Positions 9,010-21,060 are shown, counted from the stretch's first letter. The stretch: DNA of 64,000 nt from Candidatus Poribacteria bacterium (GCA_009839745.1 VXPE01000042.1:51100-115099); one strand, 5' to 3'. Notes: generated by a model from the letters alone, not told the origin. Numbers and translations are program-made.

Positions 9010-9840
9010 TTAATTAAACTCAACAATACCGCCTGTCCCTTTGAGCACCATGTCCGGTTTAAGCAGAATCTTCTCTTCGGGTTCTAACTTTAACCCAGTT
9101 GGATAGAGAACATAAGCGATTCTGAGCGGGAGATATTGACCTAAATCGGCAAGCCTATCCATCCGGTTCTTAAATATTTGCTGTTCGCTCTGCTGGGTCT
9201 GATAGGCGTACCAATACTTGAGATACGATCCGACACGGTTGTTGAAAATAATCTTATTCGAGTTTGCATCAATGACTCTGACGCGAGTCAGTCCCCTGGC
9301 AGTAAGGCGGGTGCGAATATAGGTGGATGTACCGGAAATCCCCCCTTGTCTACCCTGTTTCATAAGAAGTTGGTTGTAGTCCTGATCGGTCATCTTCGGT
9401 TCTTCCACGCTTCCGATGATAACCATATCAGAGCCGAGTTCCTGTCCGAGTTTCGCTGCCAAAGCAGGATCTCCATAGACTTGCTCCGGCGTTAAACCTA
9501 ATTCCGTGAGTTTATCTGCAACCGGTTGAACCTTGTTTGAGATGTCATAAACCCATTCTGCCTCTTTGAAGATCAGTTCCAGACGGGTTGCGAGGTTCAC
9601 GCCGATGCGTCCAGCTAACTTTTCAACGTCTTCCGATGCTCCGGTTTTGGCAAAGAATGGGACAATTGCAATGCGCTTTGCCTCACTGATCGGGGGTGGT
9701 ATATCAATGTTATCATAACCATCACCACCATCACCACTACACCCTATCATTGTGATGCAGAGAAGCGATGTAAATAAAAGTGTAAAGAAACGTGCCACTG
9801 AAGTATGCCTCCTATATTTTGGGCGTAACTTGAAAGCCAA
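9010..9840 (-). CDS. Lipoprotein with CsgG/TolB-N-like domain
   Basis: This 276-residue protein has an N-terminal hydrophobic segment ending in a lipobox-like MIGC (Cys near residue 34) followed by a Gly/Asp-rich linker, so it is probably a lipoprotein. The mature part has AKRIAIVPFF, LATRLELIF and LGSDMVIIGSVEE. These resemble the alpha/beta fold of CsgG-like and TolB N-terminal-like envelope proteins, but the match is only by eye. It may assist an envelope or secretion complex. A good promoter lies at 10094-10123, with a long leader that overlaps a gene remnant. I do not recognise an exact family. Confidence 0.7.
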   Translation of the reverse strand: MAFKLRPKYRRHTSVARFFTLLFTSLLCITMIGCSGDGGDGYDNIDIPPPISEAKRIAIVPFFAKTGASEDVEKLAGRIGVNLATRLELIFKEAEWVYDISNKVQPVADKLTELGLTPEQVYGDPALAAKLGQELGSDMVIIGSVEEPKMTDQDYNQLLMKQGRQGGISGTSTYIRTRLTARGLTRVRVIDANSNKIIFNNRVGSYLKYWYAYQTQQSEQQIFKNRMDRLADLGQYLPLRIAYVLYPTGLKLEPEEKILLKPDMVLKGTGGIVEFN

Positions 9841-9882
9841 ATTTTTGTAGACTGGGTCAGAAATTCTGTCTCCCCTCCCAAT

Positions 9883-10078
9883 CTATAACTCGCGAGATTT
9901 CTGATGCGCTTGCGTCCACTTAAAAATCTCGTCGGCATGTTCGATGTCTTGGGCACGCGGGGGTTTCGGTTTCCCGACGATCAGATGGGTAAACCTGTTT
10001 CATTATGGACGCGATGGCTTAATCACGCCCATATATTGGAAACCGAACTGTGCCATCAAAGCACAATTCGCTTGTGCC
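9883..10078 (-). pseudogene. C-terminal gene remnant, unrecognised
   Basis: The minus strand reads as about 65 codons in one frame, AQANCALMAQFGFQYMGV, then KPSRP, two adjacent stops (TAA TGA), then NRFTHLIVGKPKPPRAQ and EIFKWTQAHQKSREL before a final stop. The continuity on both sides of the stops suggests the tail of a decayed or partly copied gene. A GC-rich hairpin spans the stop region. I do not recognise the parent family. Confidence 0.45.
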
Positions 10079-10093
10079 CTACATTTTACCAAC

Positions 10094-10123
10094 AGCATAC
10101 CATAAATTACAGAAATAAGTCAA
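10094..10123 (-). promoter_or_regulatory. Sigma-70-type promoter for the lipoprotein gene
   Basis: On the minus strand TTGACT (10118-10123) and TATGCT (10094-10099) are separated by 18 bp. Transcription would give a leader of about 245 nt before the lipoprotein start. Confidence 0.5.
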
Positions 10124-10127
10124 GCCT

Positions 10128-11090
10128 TTAACCGATAGCCAATGCTCGAACTTCGCCAAATTCGTGATCAAGTTTGGTCCACGCATTGCCTGAATCTGTA
10201 CTACGGTAGAGTTGCCCACTCACGCTGCAAGCGATAAGAAGGTTATCAAACTGCGGATTATGAGCAAAACACCAGATTGTGCTATTTGCTGTTCTACCGA
10301 TGTCCGCTCGGTTCCACGTCTTTCCAGCATCACGCGTCGAGAAGATCCCGCCTTGATCACCGGGAGGACCGTTCCCAGCACCGATGAAGACTTGACCGAC
10401 ATCGCCGTTAAGGAAAAATGCTGCACGACAGTAGGGCCATGGATAGTGTGCCTTGACGTTTAGTGGTGTCCACTGTTGCCCCATGTCCGTCGTTACACAA
10501 ACATCATTGTTTGTCGCAGCGATAATCGTTTTGGGTGAACCTGGAACCACGCAGAGTCCGTGGATATCAAGGCTACTGAGTCCCTCACTACGCTCAACCC
10601 ATGTGTCGCCCCCGTCTGTACTAAGGCGCATGCCATCAATCTCAATTCCAGCATAGAGCGTTTGCGAATCTTCGGGATCAATCACAAATGTCGTGACGCG
10701 CGGAATAATCGGAACCCCTTCGCATTCTTGTGCGAGATCAGCGTTGAGTTGTTTCCAGTTATCACCACCGTCAGTGGATTTGAAAAGCGCGGAAGGACAC
10801 GTCCCCGCGTAGAGTGTGTCCGGCGTTCCTCGATCAATAGCGATTGCCCAAACTTCCAATTCATCCATAGGACTTGAGAGACGCTGCCATGATTCGGCGG
10901 CATCGTTTGATCGGAAGATACCTTTTTCGGTCCCGGCATAGAGAACGTCTGAGTTGCTTGGATTAACTGCTATGGCGCGAACGTCGGCTTCTGGAAAAAG
11001 CTCATTACTCGCCCTGCGCCATGTGTCTCCGTTGTCAGTACTGCGCCAGACACTTTGTCCAATGGTTCCGGCATAGAGTGTAGGTTGCAT
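10128..11090 (-). CDS. BNR/YCF48-type beta-propeller protein
   Basis: The 320 residues form six or so repeats of the type LYAGT, WRSTDNGDTW and FRSNDAAESW. These are Asp-box (BNR) repeats, as in sialidase-like and YCF48-like propellers. No signal peptide or catalytic sialidase residues are apparent, so it is probably a binding or structural propeller and not an enzyme. The start has a strong SD (CAGGAGGCC, then ATAGTTAAAAA before ATG). A similar SD module precedes the gene at 40425. The function is unknown. Confidence 0.8.
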   Translation of the reverse strand: MQPTLYAGTIGQSVWRSTDNGDTWRRASNELFPEADVRAIAVNPSNSDVLYAGTEKGIFRSNDAAESWQRLSSPMDELEVWAIAIDRGTPDTLYAGTCPSALFKSTDGGDNWKQLNADLAQECEGVPIIPRVTTFVIDPEDSQTLYAGIEIDGMRLSTDGGDTWVERSEGLSSLDIHGLCVVPGSPKTIIAATNNDVCVTTDMGQQWTPLNVKAHYPWPYCRAAFFLNGDVGQVFIGAGNGPPGDQGGIFSTRDAGKTWNRADIGRTANSTIWCFAHNPQFDNLLIACSVSGQLYRSTDSGNAWTKLDHEFGEVRALAIG

Positions 11091-11138
11091 TTTTTAACTA
11101 TGGCCTCCTGGGCTGCCCTCTAAATGTAAAGCAAAGAC

Positions 11139-11164
11139 AAATTATGCCATTTAAGGCATAATTT
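11139..11164. promoter_or_regulatory. Perfect 10-bp inverted repeat upstream of BNR gene
   Basis: AAATTATGCC and GGCATAATTT flank a 6-base ATTTAA centre, about 50 bp upstream of the BNR gene start. It could be an operator or a transcript hairpin; nothing shows which. Confidence 0.45.
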
Positions 11165-11180
11165 CATTTCGGGCAGGTTC

Positions 11181-11207
11181 GTAGGGGTTGGGTAACCCAA
11201 CCCTTAC
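11181..11207. repeat. 27-bp palindromic element, intergenic copy
   Basis: Arms GTAGGGGTTGGGT and ACCCAACCCTTAC pair around a single A, with one mismatch. The layout and length match the copy inside hisC at 38569-38595. Confidence 0.75.
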
Positions 11208-11245
11208 AGTGTGTGACTGAGTTATACATCTGTACATCAAAAACG

Positions 11246-11343
11246 GTAGCCTGCAACAATACGCAGAAATACCCTATCAAAAACACGCAGGCGAATTTAA
11301 GGAATACACGTAAAGGTCCTAACACACTTTCTCCGCAAGGTAA
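11246..11343 (+). repeat. Dispersed SD-bearing repeat, intergenic copy
   Basis: It begins GTAGCCTGCAACAATACGCA and ends with CTCCGCAAGGTAATC, with CACGCAGGCG and ACACGTAAAGGTCCTAAC between. The same start occurs at 56103. Here its SD-like end points into the 3' end of a convergent gene, so it serves no obvious start. Confidence 0.65.
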
Positions 11344-13209
11344 TCAAAAGTCGGTTAAGGTTCCTTTACTAACGGGTCTTGAATCAAGCGAAACTTGATA
11401 TATCACAGACTTCGGTTCTATTTCTGGTTCAAGAAGGAACGAGAATCGATACAAGCGGTTATCCCGCAGATCCTGTGTTACGAGATACATCGCTTGCGCT
11501 TCCCGATATGGTCGTTCAGTCTTACTGTCAGAGAGCATTAGCGTTACAGTGGGTGTCAATCCGACGAGGGACTCCGTAGATTCAGCGATGATGTCCCAGT
11601 AACGCGGATGCACCGGGTTAGGAAGAGCAGCAGTAGTAAAGGTAATATGTGCGCCGCGAGTTGCACTATATTGATATGTCAAACTTTGCCCATGGAGGTT
11701 GATCGCTTCCATTTGTAAACTGGGAACAAGAATGACCTCTGTGGCGGTATTCGATAACACAAGGGAACCAGTATTACCGGCTGACAATTTTATTTCGTTG
11801 ATATCGATGGCACCCGTGTTATGAAATTCAATGGCATGAACAGCATTACTCGCTGGGGAACTGCTTGAGAATCCGAGTGTCAACCCTCCGGCATTTCTAA
11901 AGCCGATATATTCTGCTGAGAAGTTGCTCAACTGCCCCTGCTGCGTGCCGCTTGGATAGGAGTCATACCAACGGCGAGGCGTGAGAGAAAGTTCAATAGC
12001 ACGATACTCAGATAAATAGTTAGTCAATTTCCATTCGATGAAAATGTCAGGAATTGCTTTGATGATACCTCGAGATGCAAGGGCATCTGAGATACCGGTG
12101 AGCGATGTGCCGCGATTTTGGACAATTTCAATGAGTGTTCCTATACCTCCGTATTGCTCATGAAGATAGAGCATCCATAAGAAAGCTGCACCGTAGTGTG
12201 GAAGCGAGTTTGCGTTTCCCTTGGGCCACGTCACAAGTGAGATAGATGGCATTTTTTCAAATGCTGCTACATGTTCCTGCACAGAATAACCGCAGAGAAA
12301 TGAGGCATACACCGCACATCCTTCATCTACCCAAGTGACTTCTCTGGCATCATGACGCCAATTGAGAAGATGTTGAAATTCATGTGCAATAACATTGTGT
12401 GCTCTTTCGCTGTTCGGATTCAGAGGTTGCGTATCAATGTATAGTATCTCTGCTTCGTTACTACGAATTGGGAACCCGCGAAATCCAGGGTTTCGAAGTA
12501 AACCCCGTTGCTGGTCGGCAGGATTGAAAAAGCCCGCTGTGTAACGGTTCGCGCCGTGTGCGTCCTGAATATTAAGCAGAAGTAAAATAATCCTGCCATT
12601 TCCATCAATATCAGGTGGGGCTCCGAAGAACTTCGTCAACGTCGGATAAATACCTTGCTGTGGATTCGCGGGTGTGGCGGTATCAAAAGCTCGGATTATT
12701 GCCTGAACGGTTCTGGCGGTAACCCGTGTGTTCCATTCAGCTTCCTCAACAAAAACATAGCAGAAACTACCTACACCCCGGAGAACGGCGGAGACGGTGT
12801 ACTGTTGCATACTTCTAAAATCAGGGGCGAAGAAGGTGCGTTCTGTGCCAATTGGCAACGCAGGAGCAACAGGCAACGCAGGAGCAGCCCGGTTTCCGAG
12901 CGCAAGAACCTGTTGTGGACCGTTTGTAGCATCAATTACATACTTTGAATTTGATAGATGGGGTGTCCCACAAAAATATGAATCGGCGTTAACCCCTCCT
13001 ACATAGGGATACCCCAAAATCAATAATGCTATAAACGAAACCCTCGCGAACGTACCATTAGCAAAGAACGAATATGGATATGAGATTCTAATGAAATGTT
13101 TTTGATTGGGTGCTTTTCCTCCAAAAATCAAATCTCTTAATCTCAGCCATCTTCTATTTTGTTGTGTGCTAAAAGCACCGTGAATTGTCGAGATGTGCAT
13201 CTTGTCCAC
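11344..13209 (-). CDS. Secreted M30-like (hyicolysin-type) zinc metalloprotease
   Basis: The 621 residues include a hydrophobic export segment near residues 55-72 (FARVSFIALLILGYPYVGG) that is preceded by a long basic N-terminus. The annotated start may therefore be too early. The catalytic part has IAHEFQHLLNW, an HExxH zinc motif, then WVDEGCAVYASF, whose Asp/Glu fits the third-ligand region of M30-type peptidases. The C-terminal 250 residues look like beta-rich domains. It is probably exported and degrades proteins outside the cytoplasm. I see no recognised sorting domain at the C-terminus. An Ala/Pro/Val tandem (APALPVAPALPIG) lies near residue 110. Confidence 0.75.
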   Translation of the reverse strand: MDKMHISTIHGAFSTQQNRRWLRLRDLIFGGKAPNQKHFIRISYPYSFFANGTFARVSFIALLILGYPYVGGVNADSYFCGTPHLSNSKYVIDATNGPQQVLALGNRAAPALPVAPALPIGTERTFFAPDFRSMQQYTVSAVLRGVGSFCYVFVEEAEWNTRVTARTVQAIIRAFDTATPANPQQGIYPTLTKFFGAPPDIDGNGRIILLLLNIQDAHGANRYTAGFFNPADQQRGLLRNPGFRGFPIRSNEAEILYIDTQPLNPNSERAHNVIAHEFQHLLNWRHDAREVTWVDEGCAVYASFLCGYSVQEHVAAFEKMPSISLVTWPKGNANSLPHYGAAFLWMLYLHEQYGGIGTLIEIVQNRGTSLTGISDALASRGIIKAIPDIFIEWKLTNYLSEYRAIELSLTPRRWYDSYPSGTQQGQLSNFSAEYIGFRNAGGLTLGFSSSSPASNAVHAIEFHNTGAIDINEIKLSAGNTGSLVLSNTATEVILVPSLQMEAINLHGQSLTYQYSATRGAHITFTTAALPNPVHPRYWDIIAESTESLVGLTPTVTLMLSDSKTERPYREAQAMYLVTQDLRDNRLYRFSFLLEPEIEPKSVIYQVSLDSRPVSKGTLTDF

Positions 13210-13255
13210 CCAGTCCGTCGTTAACGTGGCTCAGCTTATTTAATAACAAGAATAA

Positions 13256-15016
13256 CTATCGGCTTTCCGGGACATCGCTATCGACTGTTGGCTGATGGAA
13301 ACTATTCTCCTGACCACTGACTGCTGATTGTTGACGGCTTCTTTCAAGTTTCTGGAGTAGTTCAGCGTTGTTTGGTTCAAGAAGGACGGCTTGCTCCAAA
13401 GTTCGCAATGCTTTCTGTTTCAAGCCCTTCCCAAGATAAGCGTCAGCGAGATGCAAAAGAATTTCAGGTGTATCGGGCAGATAGTGGAGAGCCTGCTCCA
13501 AATTTTCTATAGCGGCATCAAGTTTTCCCTGTTTAAAGTAGATGAGTCCTAAACTATCAAGATATGCTCCGGATTTCGGTACACTTTTAAGCGCACGACG
13601 GACCAAAGCTGCGGCTTCATCCAAGTTAATGCCTTGCTCCGCATAGAGGTATCCTAATGCGTTGTAGGCATCCGGCAATTCTACTTCAGTAGATAAATCA
13701 ATTGCCCGACGGAGATAAATTTCCGCGCGTTTCATATCATCTTGCATTTGATACGCTATTCCTATACCGGAAAGCGCGGGGACGTATTTATCATTGACAG
13801 ATAGAATTTTCGTGAAAGTTTGGACAGCTTTCCGAGGGGCATTGAATTTGAGGTAGATTTGTCCGAGGGTATAGCGTGCCTCTTGGATACGGTTCGCCAA
13901 TTCGATGCGTTCACTACTTCTGGTCCGAAAGCCGTTGCGAGTTCGTTTCGCCTGTTCCTCTAACAAAGTGATCATGCGCGTGATATGAAATTCGGATCGC
14001 TCAAAATTATTTTGTGCCTGATATGCGAGACTGATGCCCTGATGTGCTTCAATTTCAACTTCACTGGCATTACGCGCAGTGCGTTCTCTTACGCTATTAG
14101 TCTCCGACTGTCCTTCAAGCGGTGACAAGACAGAAAGGAAAGTCTTTATCGCTGAGGGATAGTCACCAGTTTGAAGGTAAAGCTGCCCAAGTCGATTTCG
14201 GGCACTTTTCTGTTCGGGTCGAATGGTGACGACTCTTTCGTAGGACTGTAAAGCCTCATCAAGCCGATTTTGAGTTTTATAGAGTTCAGCAAGTTCCCGA
14301 TAATATCGGTCATCATAAGGAATGATGCGTGTGAGCGCCTTGAAGGACGTAATAGCAAGTTCAGTATCACCGAGATCACGCGCCATACTACCGAGGTAGA
14401 AATAAGCCCTATCATGGTCGGGATCCAACGCGACCAAGCGTTTTAACGTGTCAAACATCTCCTTTTTTAGAATATTAGGTATTTTACTATTTCTGTTCCG
14501 TTCCATATAATAAATGAATCGTTCGGTTACTATTTGGGCAAGAACCCATGTTGCTTTTACATTTTCAGGATTAAATTTAATGGCTGTTCTTGCATCTTCT
14601 TCTGCCCCTTTAATATCCTGCAATTTAGGATACCGAAGTGATGCACGCTCGGCATAAATAAAACTCACCTCACTTGGAGATAAAAGTCCATTTTCGAGGA
14701 TCGTAGCGGCGTCATCAATCTCCTCAATCAAGGCATCGTAGAGAGCTTTACTTTTCGGGATGCTGCGCTCACCTGTTCTGCAGTATGCGGCCCACATTAG
14801 ATTGGTATAGAGTTTTGCGACGCGGGTCATGTCCGAATTTAATCCTGTATTAGCATCAGGAAGTGCCACCAATTCAGGCGTTTCACTCCCCGTCTGAGCT
14901 TGCAGATTGGAGCCCAAAGAGAGACATACTGTGATTAAAACAAGGATTGAGAGCCTTATAGATATGTTGCTCCGCTGAAGCAAGGGACTTCCTTCTTGAC
15001 AGGTAAAATATTTCAT
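13256..15016 (-). CDS. Exported tetratricopeptide-repeat protein
   Basis: The 586-residue protein has a hydrophobic N-terminal signal (LSILVLITVCLSLGSNLQAQ, residues about 22-41). It is followed by at least ten TPR units such as DRAYFYLGSMARDLGDTELA, NRLDEALQSYERVV and KLDAAIENLEQAL. TPR arrays bind proteins; in the periplasm they often serve in envelope assembly. The short gap to the M30-like gene downstream (46 bp) allows a shared transcript. The exact role is not visible. Confidence 0.85.
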   Translation of the reverse strand: MKYFTCQEGSPLLQRSNISIRLSILVLITVCLSLGSNLQAQTGSETPELVALPDANTGLNSDMTRVAKLYTNLMWAAYCRTGERSIPKSKALYDALIEEIDDAATILENGLLSPSEVSFIYAERASLRYPKLQDIKGAEEDARTAIKFNPENVKATWVLAQIVTERFIYYMERNRNSKIPNILKKEMFDTLKRLVALDPDHDRAYFYLGSMARDLGDTELAITSFKALTRIIPYDDRYYRELAELYKTQNRLDEALQSYERVVTIRPEQKSARNRLGQLYLQTGDYPSAIKTFLSVLSPLEGQSETNSVRERTARNASEVEIEAHQGISLAYQAQNNFERSEFHITRMITLLEEQAKRTRNGFRTRSSERIELANRIQEARYTLGQIYLKFNAPRKAVQTFTKILSVNDKYVPALSGIGIAYQMQDDMKRAEIYLRRAIDLSTEVELPDAYNALGYLYAEQGINLDEAAALVRRALKSVPKSGAYLDSLGLIYFKQGKLDAAIENLEQALHYLPDTPEILLHLADAYLGKGLKQKALRTLEQAVLLEPNNAELLQKLERSRQQSAVSGQENSFHQPTVDSDVPESR

Positions 15017-15041
15017 TTGATCCGCCTCATTTCGTTTATAG

Positions 15042-15174
15042 TTGTCGGTTGTCAGTTAAGAGGTTTCTTGTAACAATCTTCGCCATTTTGGAATATTCCC
15101 ATAGGGGGTGAATTGTTACCGAACATCTCTTGTTACTGAAAGCTGACAACCGAAAGGATTTTCGCAGAAAATCC
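15042..15174. repeat. Inverted-repeat element downstream of gyrA
   Basis: CGGTTGTCAG near 15047 and CTGACAACCG near 15143-15152 are inverted copies that bracket CTTGTAACAA and TTGTTACTG segments. A perfect 8-bp hairpin (GGATTTTC, loop GCA, GAAAATCC; 15156-15174) follows and could end gyrA transcription. Related GTTGTCAGT pieces occur at 7055 and 50336. Confidence 0.6.
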
Positions 15175-15184
15175 GCACTGACAA

Positions 15185-17716
15185 CTACTCCAGTAGGGAG
15201 GATGAGAGTTCGATCTTGGCTGCATCAACAAGCTTTTCGTCCGCTTGAAGTGCCATGATTCGCACGCCTTGGGTGTTACGCCCGATACGTCGAATGGCAC
15301 TAACTGCTGTCCGAGTGACATACCCGTTTGAACTAATGAGAACAAGTTCATCAGCATTTGCGACGCGTTTTGCAGCGACAACCGCACCATTTCGGGTAGA
15401 TTTCCCGATAGCGATAACGCCTTTTCCACCACGTTTCTGAGAACGATAGGCAGAGACTGCTGTTCGTTTACCGTATCCATTTTCTGTAACGATTAACAAA
15501 GTGTCGTCTTTTTTCGAGGCAGCTGGTTTCTCTTCCATTTCTGATGCTTCACGCTGAACAATAACCATTTGTGCGACGAAATCTGCGTCGCCGAGTTCTA
15601 TACCCCGGACGCCTCGCGTGTTACGTCCAAGAGGTCTTGCATCTTTTTCACTAAAACGGATAGCAACACCTTTGTGGGTGATAAGGATAACATCGGCATT
15701 GCCATCGGTTACTTGTGCACCGATAAGTTTATCGCCATCATCGAGATTAACAGCGATAATGCCGCTTGACAGTGTATTCTCAAAACTGGAAAGTTCTGTC
15801 TTTTTGACGATACCCCGCTGCGTTGCCATGAAAACAAATGCGTCTGCTCCAACTTCATCCACTGCAACCTCGCCGGCATCTGCCTCCTCACTTTTTTGAC
15901 TTAAGGTTTTTTGGGGGACCGTCACATAGGCTGTAATATTCTCACCTTTTGATAAACGAAGTAGGTTGACGACTGCACGTCCAGCTGATTGGCGACTGGA
16001 TTCAGGAATTTGATGAACTTTTAGTGTATAACATTTACCCAAATCTGTGAAGAACAGAATATTCTGATGGGCAGTGGCGACAAAGATGTGTTCCAAAAAA
16101 TCACCATCTTTTCGTGTAGCTCCCCTAATCCCAACGCCACCGCGATGCTGCTTCCGATAGGTATCCATCGGTAATCGCTTAATGTAACCGGCATGAGATA
16201 GTGTAACAACCATCTCTTCGTCAGCAATGAGGTCTTCGACTTCAAATTCCTTGACTTCACCGGTAAGTTCGGTCCGGCGCTCATCCCCATATTTCTCTTT
16301 CAGGGTTTCGAGTTCCGTTCGGATAATATCTGTTACCAAAGTTTCGTCGGCAAGAATCGCACGAAATTCGGCGATATGATCAAGGAGGTCTGTATATTCA
16401 TCGTGAATCCGCTGGCGTTCAAGTCCGGTCAGTTGCCGGAGCGTCATCGTGAGAATTTCTCTTGCTTGCTGCTGACTGAGTTGATAGGTCTCACGGAGTT
16501 CCGCTTCTGCTGCTTGCGGGGAGTCTGCCGTTTGAACGAGTTCTATGATTGCCTCAAGATTTTGCAGTGCCAGGAGGTATCCTTCTAAAATGTGATTTCT
16601 ACGTTCAGCACGTGTGAGCTCAAATTGCGTCCGCCGCCGCACCACATCCCTGCGATGCTCGAGATAGTGTCTGAGGATTTCTTCAAGCGTCAGGACCTTC
16701 GGGAGCCCTTCCACAAGGCAGAGAAGATTTGCACTGAAGTTCGTCTGCATCTGCGTGTGTTTATACAGTTGATTCAGGATAACCTGTGCAATTTCACCGC
16801 GTTTAAGGAGTATAACGATGCGAATTTCCTGGTCTGACTCGTCTCGAATATCGGCGATTCCAGTAATGGTTTTGCTGACAACCAAGTCATACATCCGTTG
16901 TAACAGTTGATTTTTCTTTACCTGATACGGAATCTCGGTTATGACGATTTGTTCTCGATCTCCTCCGCGTCCCGAAATTCTTTCTATGACCGTTTTAGCT
17001 CGGATAGTGATGCTTCCTTTACCTGTAGTGTACATCTGCTGGATACCGTTGGTGCCGACAATGATACCCGCAGTAGGGAAGTCGGGTCCAAGGATGTGTT
17101 CCATGAGAACTTCTGAAGTGGCATCTGGATCCGTGAGCTTATGAAGTAACGCGTCAACAACCTCAGTAAGGTTGTGCGGCGGTATTCGGGTAAGGTAACC
17201 AACGCCAATACCTGTTGTGCCATTGACAAGCAAATTCGGCAGGAGCCCTGGAAGGACTGTCGGTTCCTCGAGAGAATCTTTATAATTGGGTTGAAAATCA
17301 ACGACCTGCTTTTCAATGTCAGTGAGCATCTCACTGGCAATAACAGCAAGCCGGCATTCCGTATAGCGCATCGCACCCGGCGGGTCGTCGTCAATACTTC
17401 CGAAGTTGCCCTGTCCGTCTATTAGCGGATAGCGTATACTAAACGGCTGTGCTAAACCAACGAGAGTCCCGTAGATGGGACCATCACCGTGTGGATGATA
17501 GTTTTTCATCACCTCCCCGACAACAGCAGCGCATTTGTCATAAGGTCGGTTTGCAGTAAGATTTATCTGTCCCATCGCGTAAATAATTCGACGGGTACTC
17601 GGTTTGAGGCCATCGCGCACATCAGGGATCGCACGGTTGGTGTTGACGCTCATCGCATAGGTGAGATACGATGTCGTCAGTTCGTTTTCTATGTTGCGTT
17701 CTTGGATGTTTTCCAT
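15185..17716 (-). CDS. gyrA: DNA gyrase subunit A
   Basis: The 843-residue breakage-reunion subunit of gyrase introduces negative supercoils with GyrB. The N-terminal domain has RAIPDVRDGLKPSTRRIIYAM and the catalytic Tyr118 in AMRYTE. The C-terminal beta-pinwheel has six blade-like repeats and a GyrA box, QKRGGKG, which separates gyrase from topoisomerase IV. At the sites equivalent to E. coli Ser83 and Asp87 the protein has Gly79 and Gly83 (HPHGDGPIYG), both unlike the quinolone-sensitive pattern. It lies after gyrB, 151 bp away, in the origin block. The call is firm. Confidence 0.97.
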   Translation of the reverse strand: MENIQERNIENELTTSYLTYAMSVNTNRAIPDVRDGLKPSTRRIIYAMGQINLTANRPYDKCAAVVGEVMKNYHPHGDGPIYGTLVGLAQPFSIRYPLIDGQGNFGSIDDDPPGAMRYTECRLAVIASEMLTDIEKQVVDFQPNYKDSLEEPTVLPGLLPNLLVNGTTGIGVGYLTRIPPHNLTEVVDALLHKLTDPDATSEVLMEHILGPDFPTAGIIVGTNGIQQMYTTGKGSITIRAKTVIERISGRGGDREQIVITEIPYQVKKNQLLQRMYDLVVSKTITGIADIRDESDQEIRIVILLKRGEIAQVILNQLYKHTQMQTNFSANLLCLVEGLPKVLTLEEILRHYLEHRRDVVRRRTQFELTRAERRNHILEGYLLALQNLEAIIELVQTADSPQAAEAELRETYQLSQQQAREILTMTLRQLTGLERQRIHDEYTDLLDHIAEFRAILADETLVTDIIRTELETLKEKYGDERRTELTGEVKEFEVEDLIADEEMVVTLSHAGYIKRLPMDTYRKQHRGGVGIRGATRKDGDFLEHIFVATAHQNILFFTDLGKCYTLKVHQIPESSRQSAGRAVVNLLRLSKGENITAYVTVPQKTLSQKSEEADAGEVAVDEVGADAFVFMATQRGIVKKTELSSFENTLSSGIIAVNLDDGDKLIGAQVTDGNADVILITHKGVAIRFSEKDARPLGRNTRGVRGIELGDADFVAQMVIVQREASEMEEKPAASKKDDTLLIVTENGYGKRTAVSAYRSQKRGGKGVIAIGKSTRNGAVVAAKRVANADELVLISSNGYVTRTAVSAIRRIGRNTQGVRIMALQADEKLVDAAKIELSSSLLE

Positions 17717-17774
17717 ATTTTAAGTGTTCGCAAGGCGTTAAATGGAGTCTTCTGTTTATTGACGATTTTCTCTC

Positions 17775-17850
17775 AAATCCGCCTGCGCCGATGTTGCAGG
17801 CTGCTGTCTTGGATAAGCCCAAATCCGTAGCCCGTAATGTAATAGAAAGG
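17775..17850 (-). repeat. Dispersed repeat between gyrB and gyrA
   Basis: On the minus strand the gap reads CATTACGGGCTACGG, then CTTATCCAAGACAGCAGCC, TGCAACATCGGCGCA and GGCGGATTT. The same series, with changes, is at 550-645 in the opposite orientation. Confidence 0.65.
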
Positions 17851-17867
17851 TACGTTTAAAAAAAGAT

Positions 17868-20458
<2,591 letters not shown>

Positions 20459-20516
20459 TTTTTAAAAAATATTCCTTGTGTACCTCCTTACGCCTACGTT
20501 ACTTGAACGTAATTAA

Positions 20517-20545
20517 ATTGTACCTTATTTCAACAATTTTGTCAA
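20517..20545 (-). promoter_or_regulatory. Sigma-70-type promoter of gyrB
   Basis: On the minus strand TTGACA (20540-20545) and TACAAT (20517-20522) are 17 bp apart. The -35 box overlaps the last codons of dciA. Confidence 0.75.
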
Positions 20546-21048
20546 GGGTTGTCCTTACTCTGTGTAGTGAAGAGTTGCCACAAGGATTCTCTGAGATGTG
20601 GGTCGGAAACGCTTGAAAGAGCGTGTTCAATTTTCTCTAACTGTTCGGGTGTAACTTGGTGAGTGTTACCAATGGTAGAATCTTCTTCTGGCGTTTCTGG
20701 ACTTGAGGATTGGTCTTCAGTTTCTTGGGGTTTGACCGCGAGGGTTTTGATTTCTACGCGGAAGTCTGTGAGAGCAGGTTTCTCTAATTCAGCGTTTATG
20801 TCGGCTAAAATCTTCGGTTTATTGAGCAATAGACTCGATTTATAAGCAGAGTATTCTGTGTAAATCTTCAGGATGCCGTTTGACAACGATATGGGTACGG
20901 TGTTTGTAGCGAGTGGCGCAAGGTGTTTGTTCCGGCTGAGACATTCTGGCCAGAGAACAAAAACTTTTTGCTCAAGCACCTTAGGCTCAAAGCCGTGGGT
21001 TCGCATGAGTTCGGCAAGAAGACGATGTAAGTTGTGAGTTTTGTCCAT
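20542..21048 (-). CDS. dciA: DciA/DUF721 family, helicase-associated protein
   Basis: The 168-residue protein has a basic N-terminal domain with KVFVLWPECLSRNKHLAPLAT and LSNGILKIYTEYSAYKSSLLLNKPKILADIN. That is the DUF721 pattern of DciA, which helps load the replicative helicase DnaB in bacteria lacking DnaC or DnaI. A Glu/Ser/Thr-rich linker and a short helical tail follow. Its position between recF and gyrB is the usual one for DciA. The gap to recF is 12 bp, so the two are probably cotranscribed. Confidence 0.8.
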   Translation of the reverse strand: MDKTHNLHRLLAELMRTHGFEPKVLEQKVFVLWPECLSRNKHLAPLATNTVPISLSNGILKIYTEYSAYKSSLLLNKPKILADINAELEKPALTDFRVEIKTLAVKPQETEDQSSSPETPEEDSTIGNTHQVTPEQLEKIEHALSSVSDPHLRESLWQLFTTQSKDNP

Positions 21049-21060
21049 TTTTTTATTTAT

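Noticed and set aside
9883..10088. 6S RNA or riboswitch in the lipoprotein leader
   Set aside because: Hairpins are strong, but no consensus motif was found and a protein frame explains most of the sequence.
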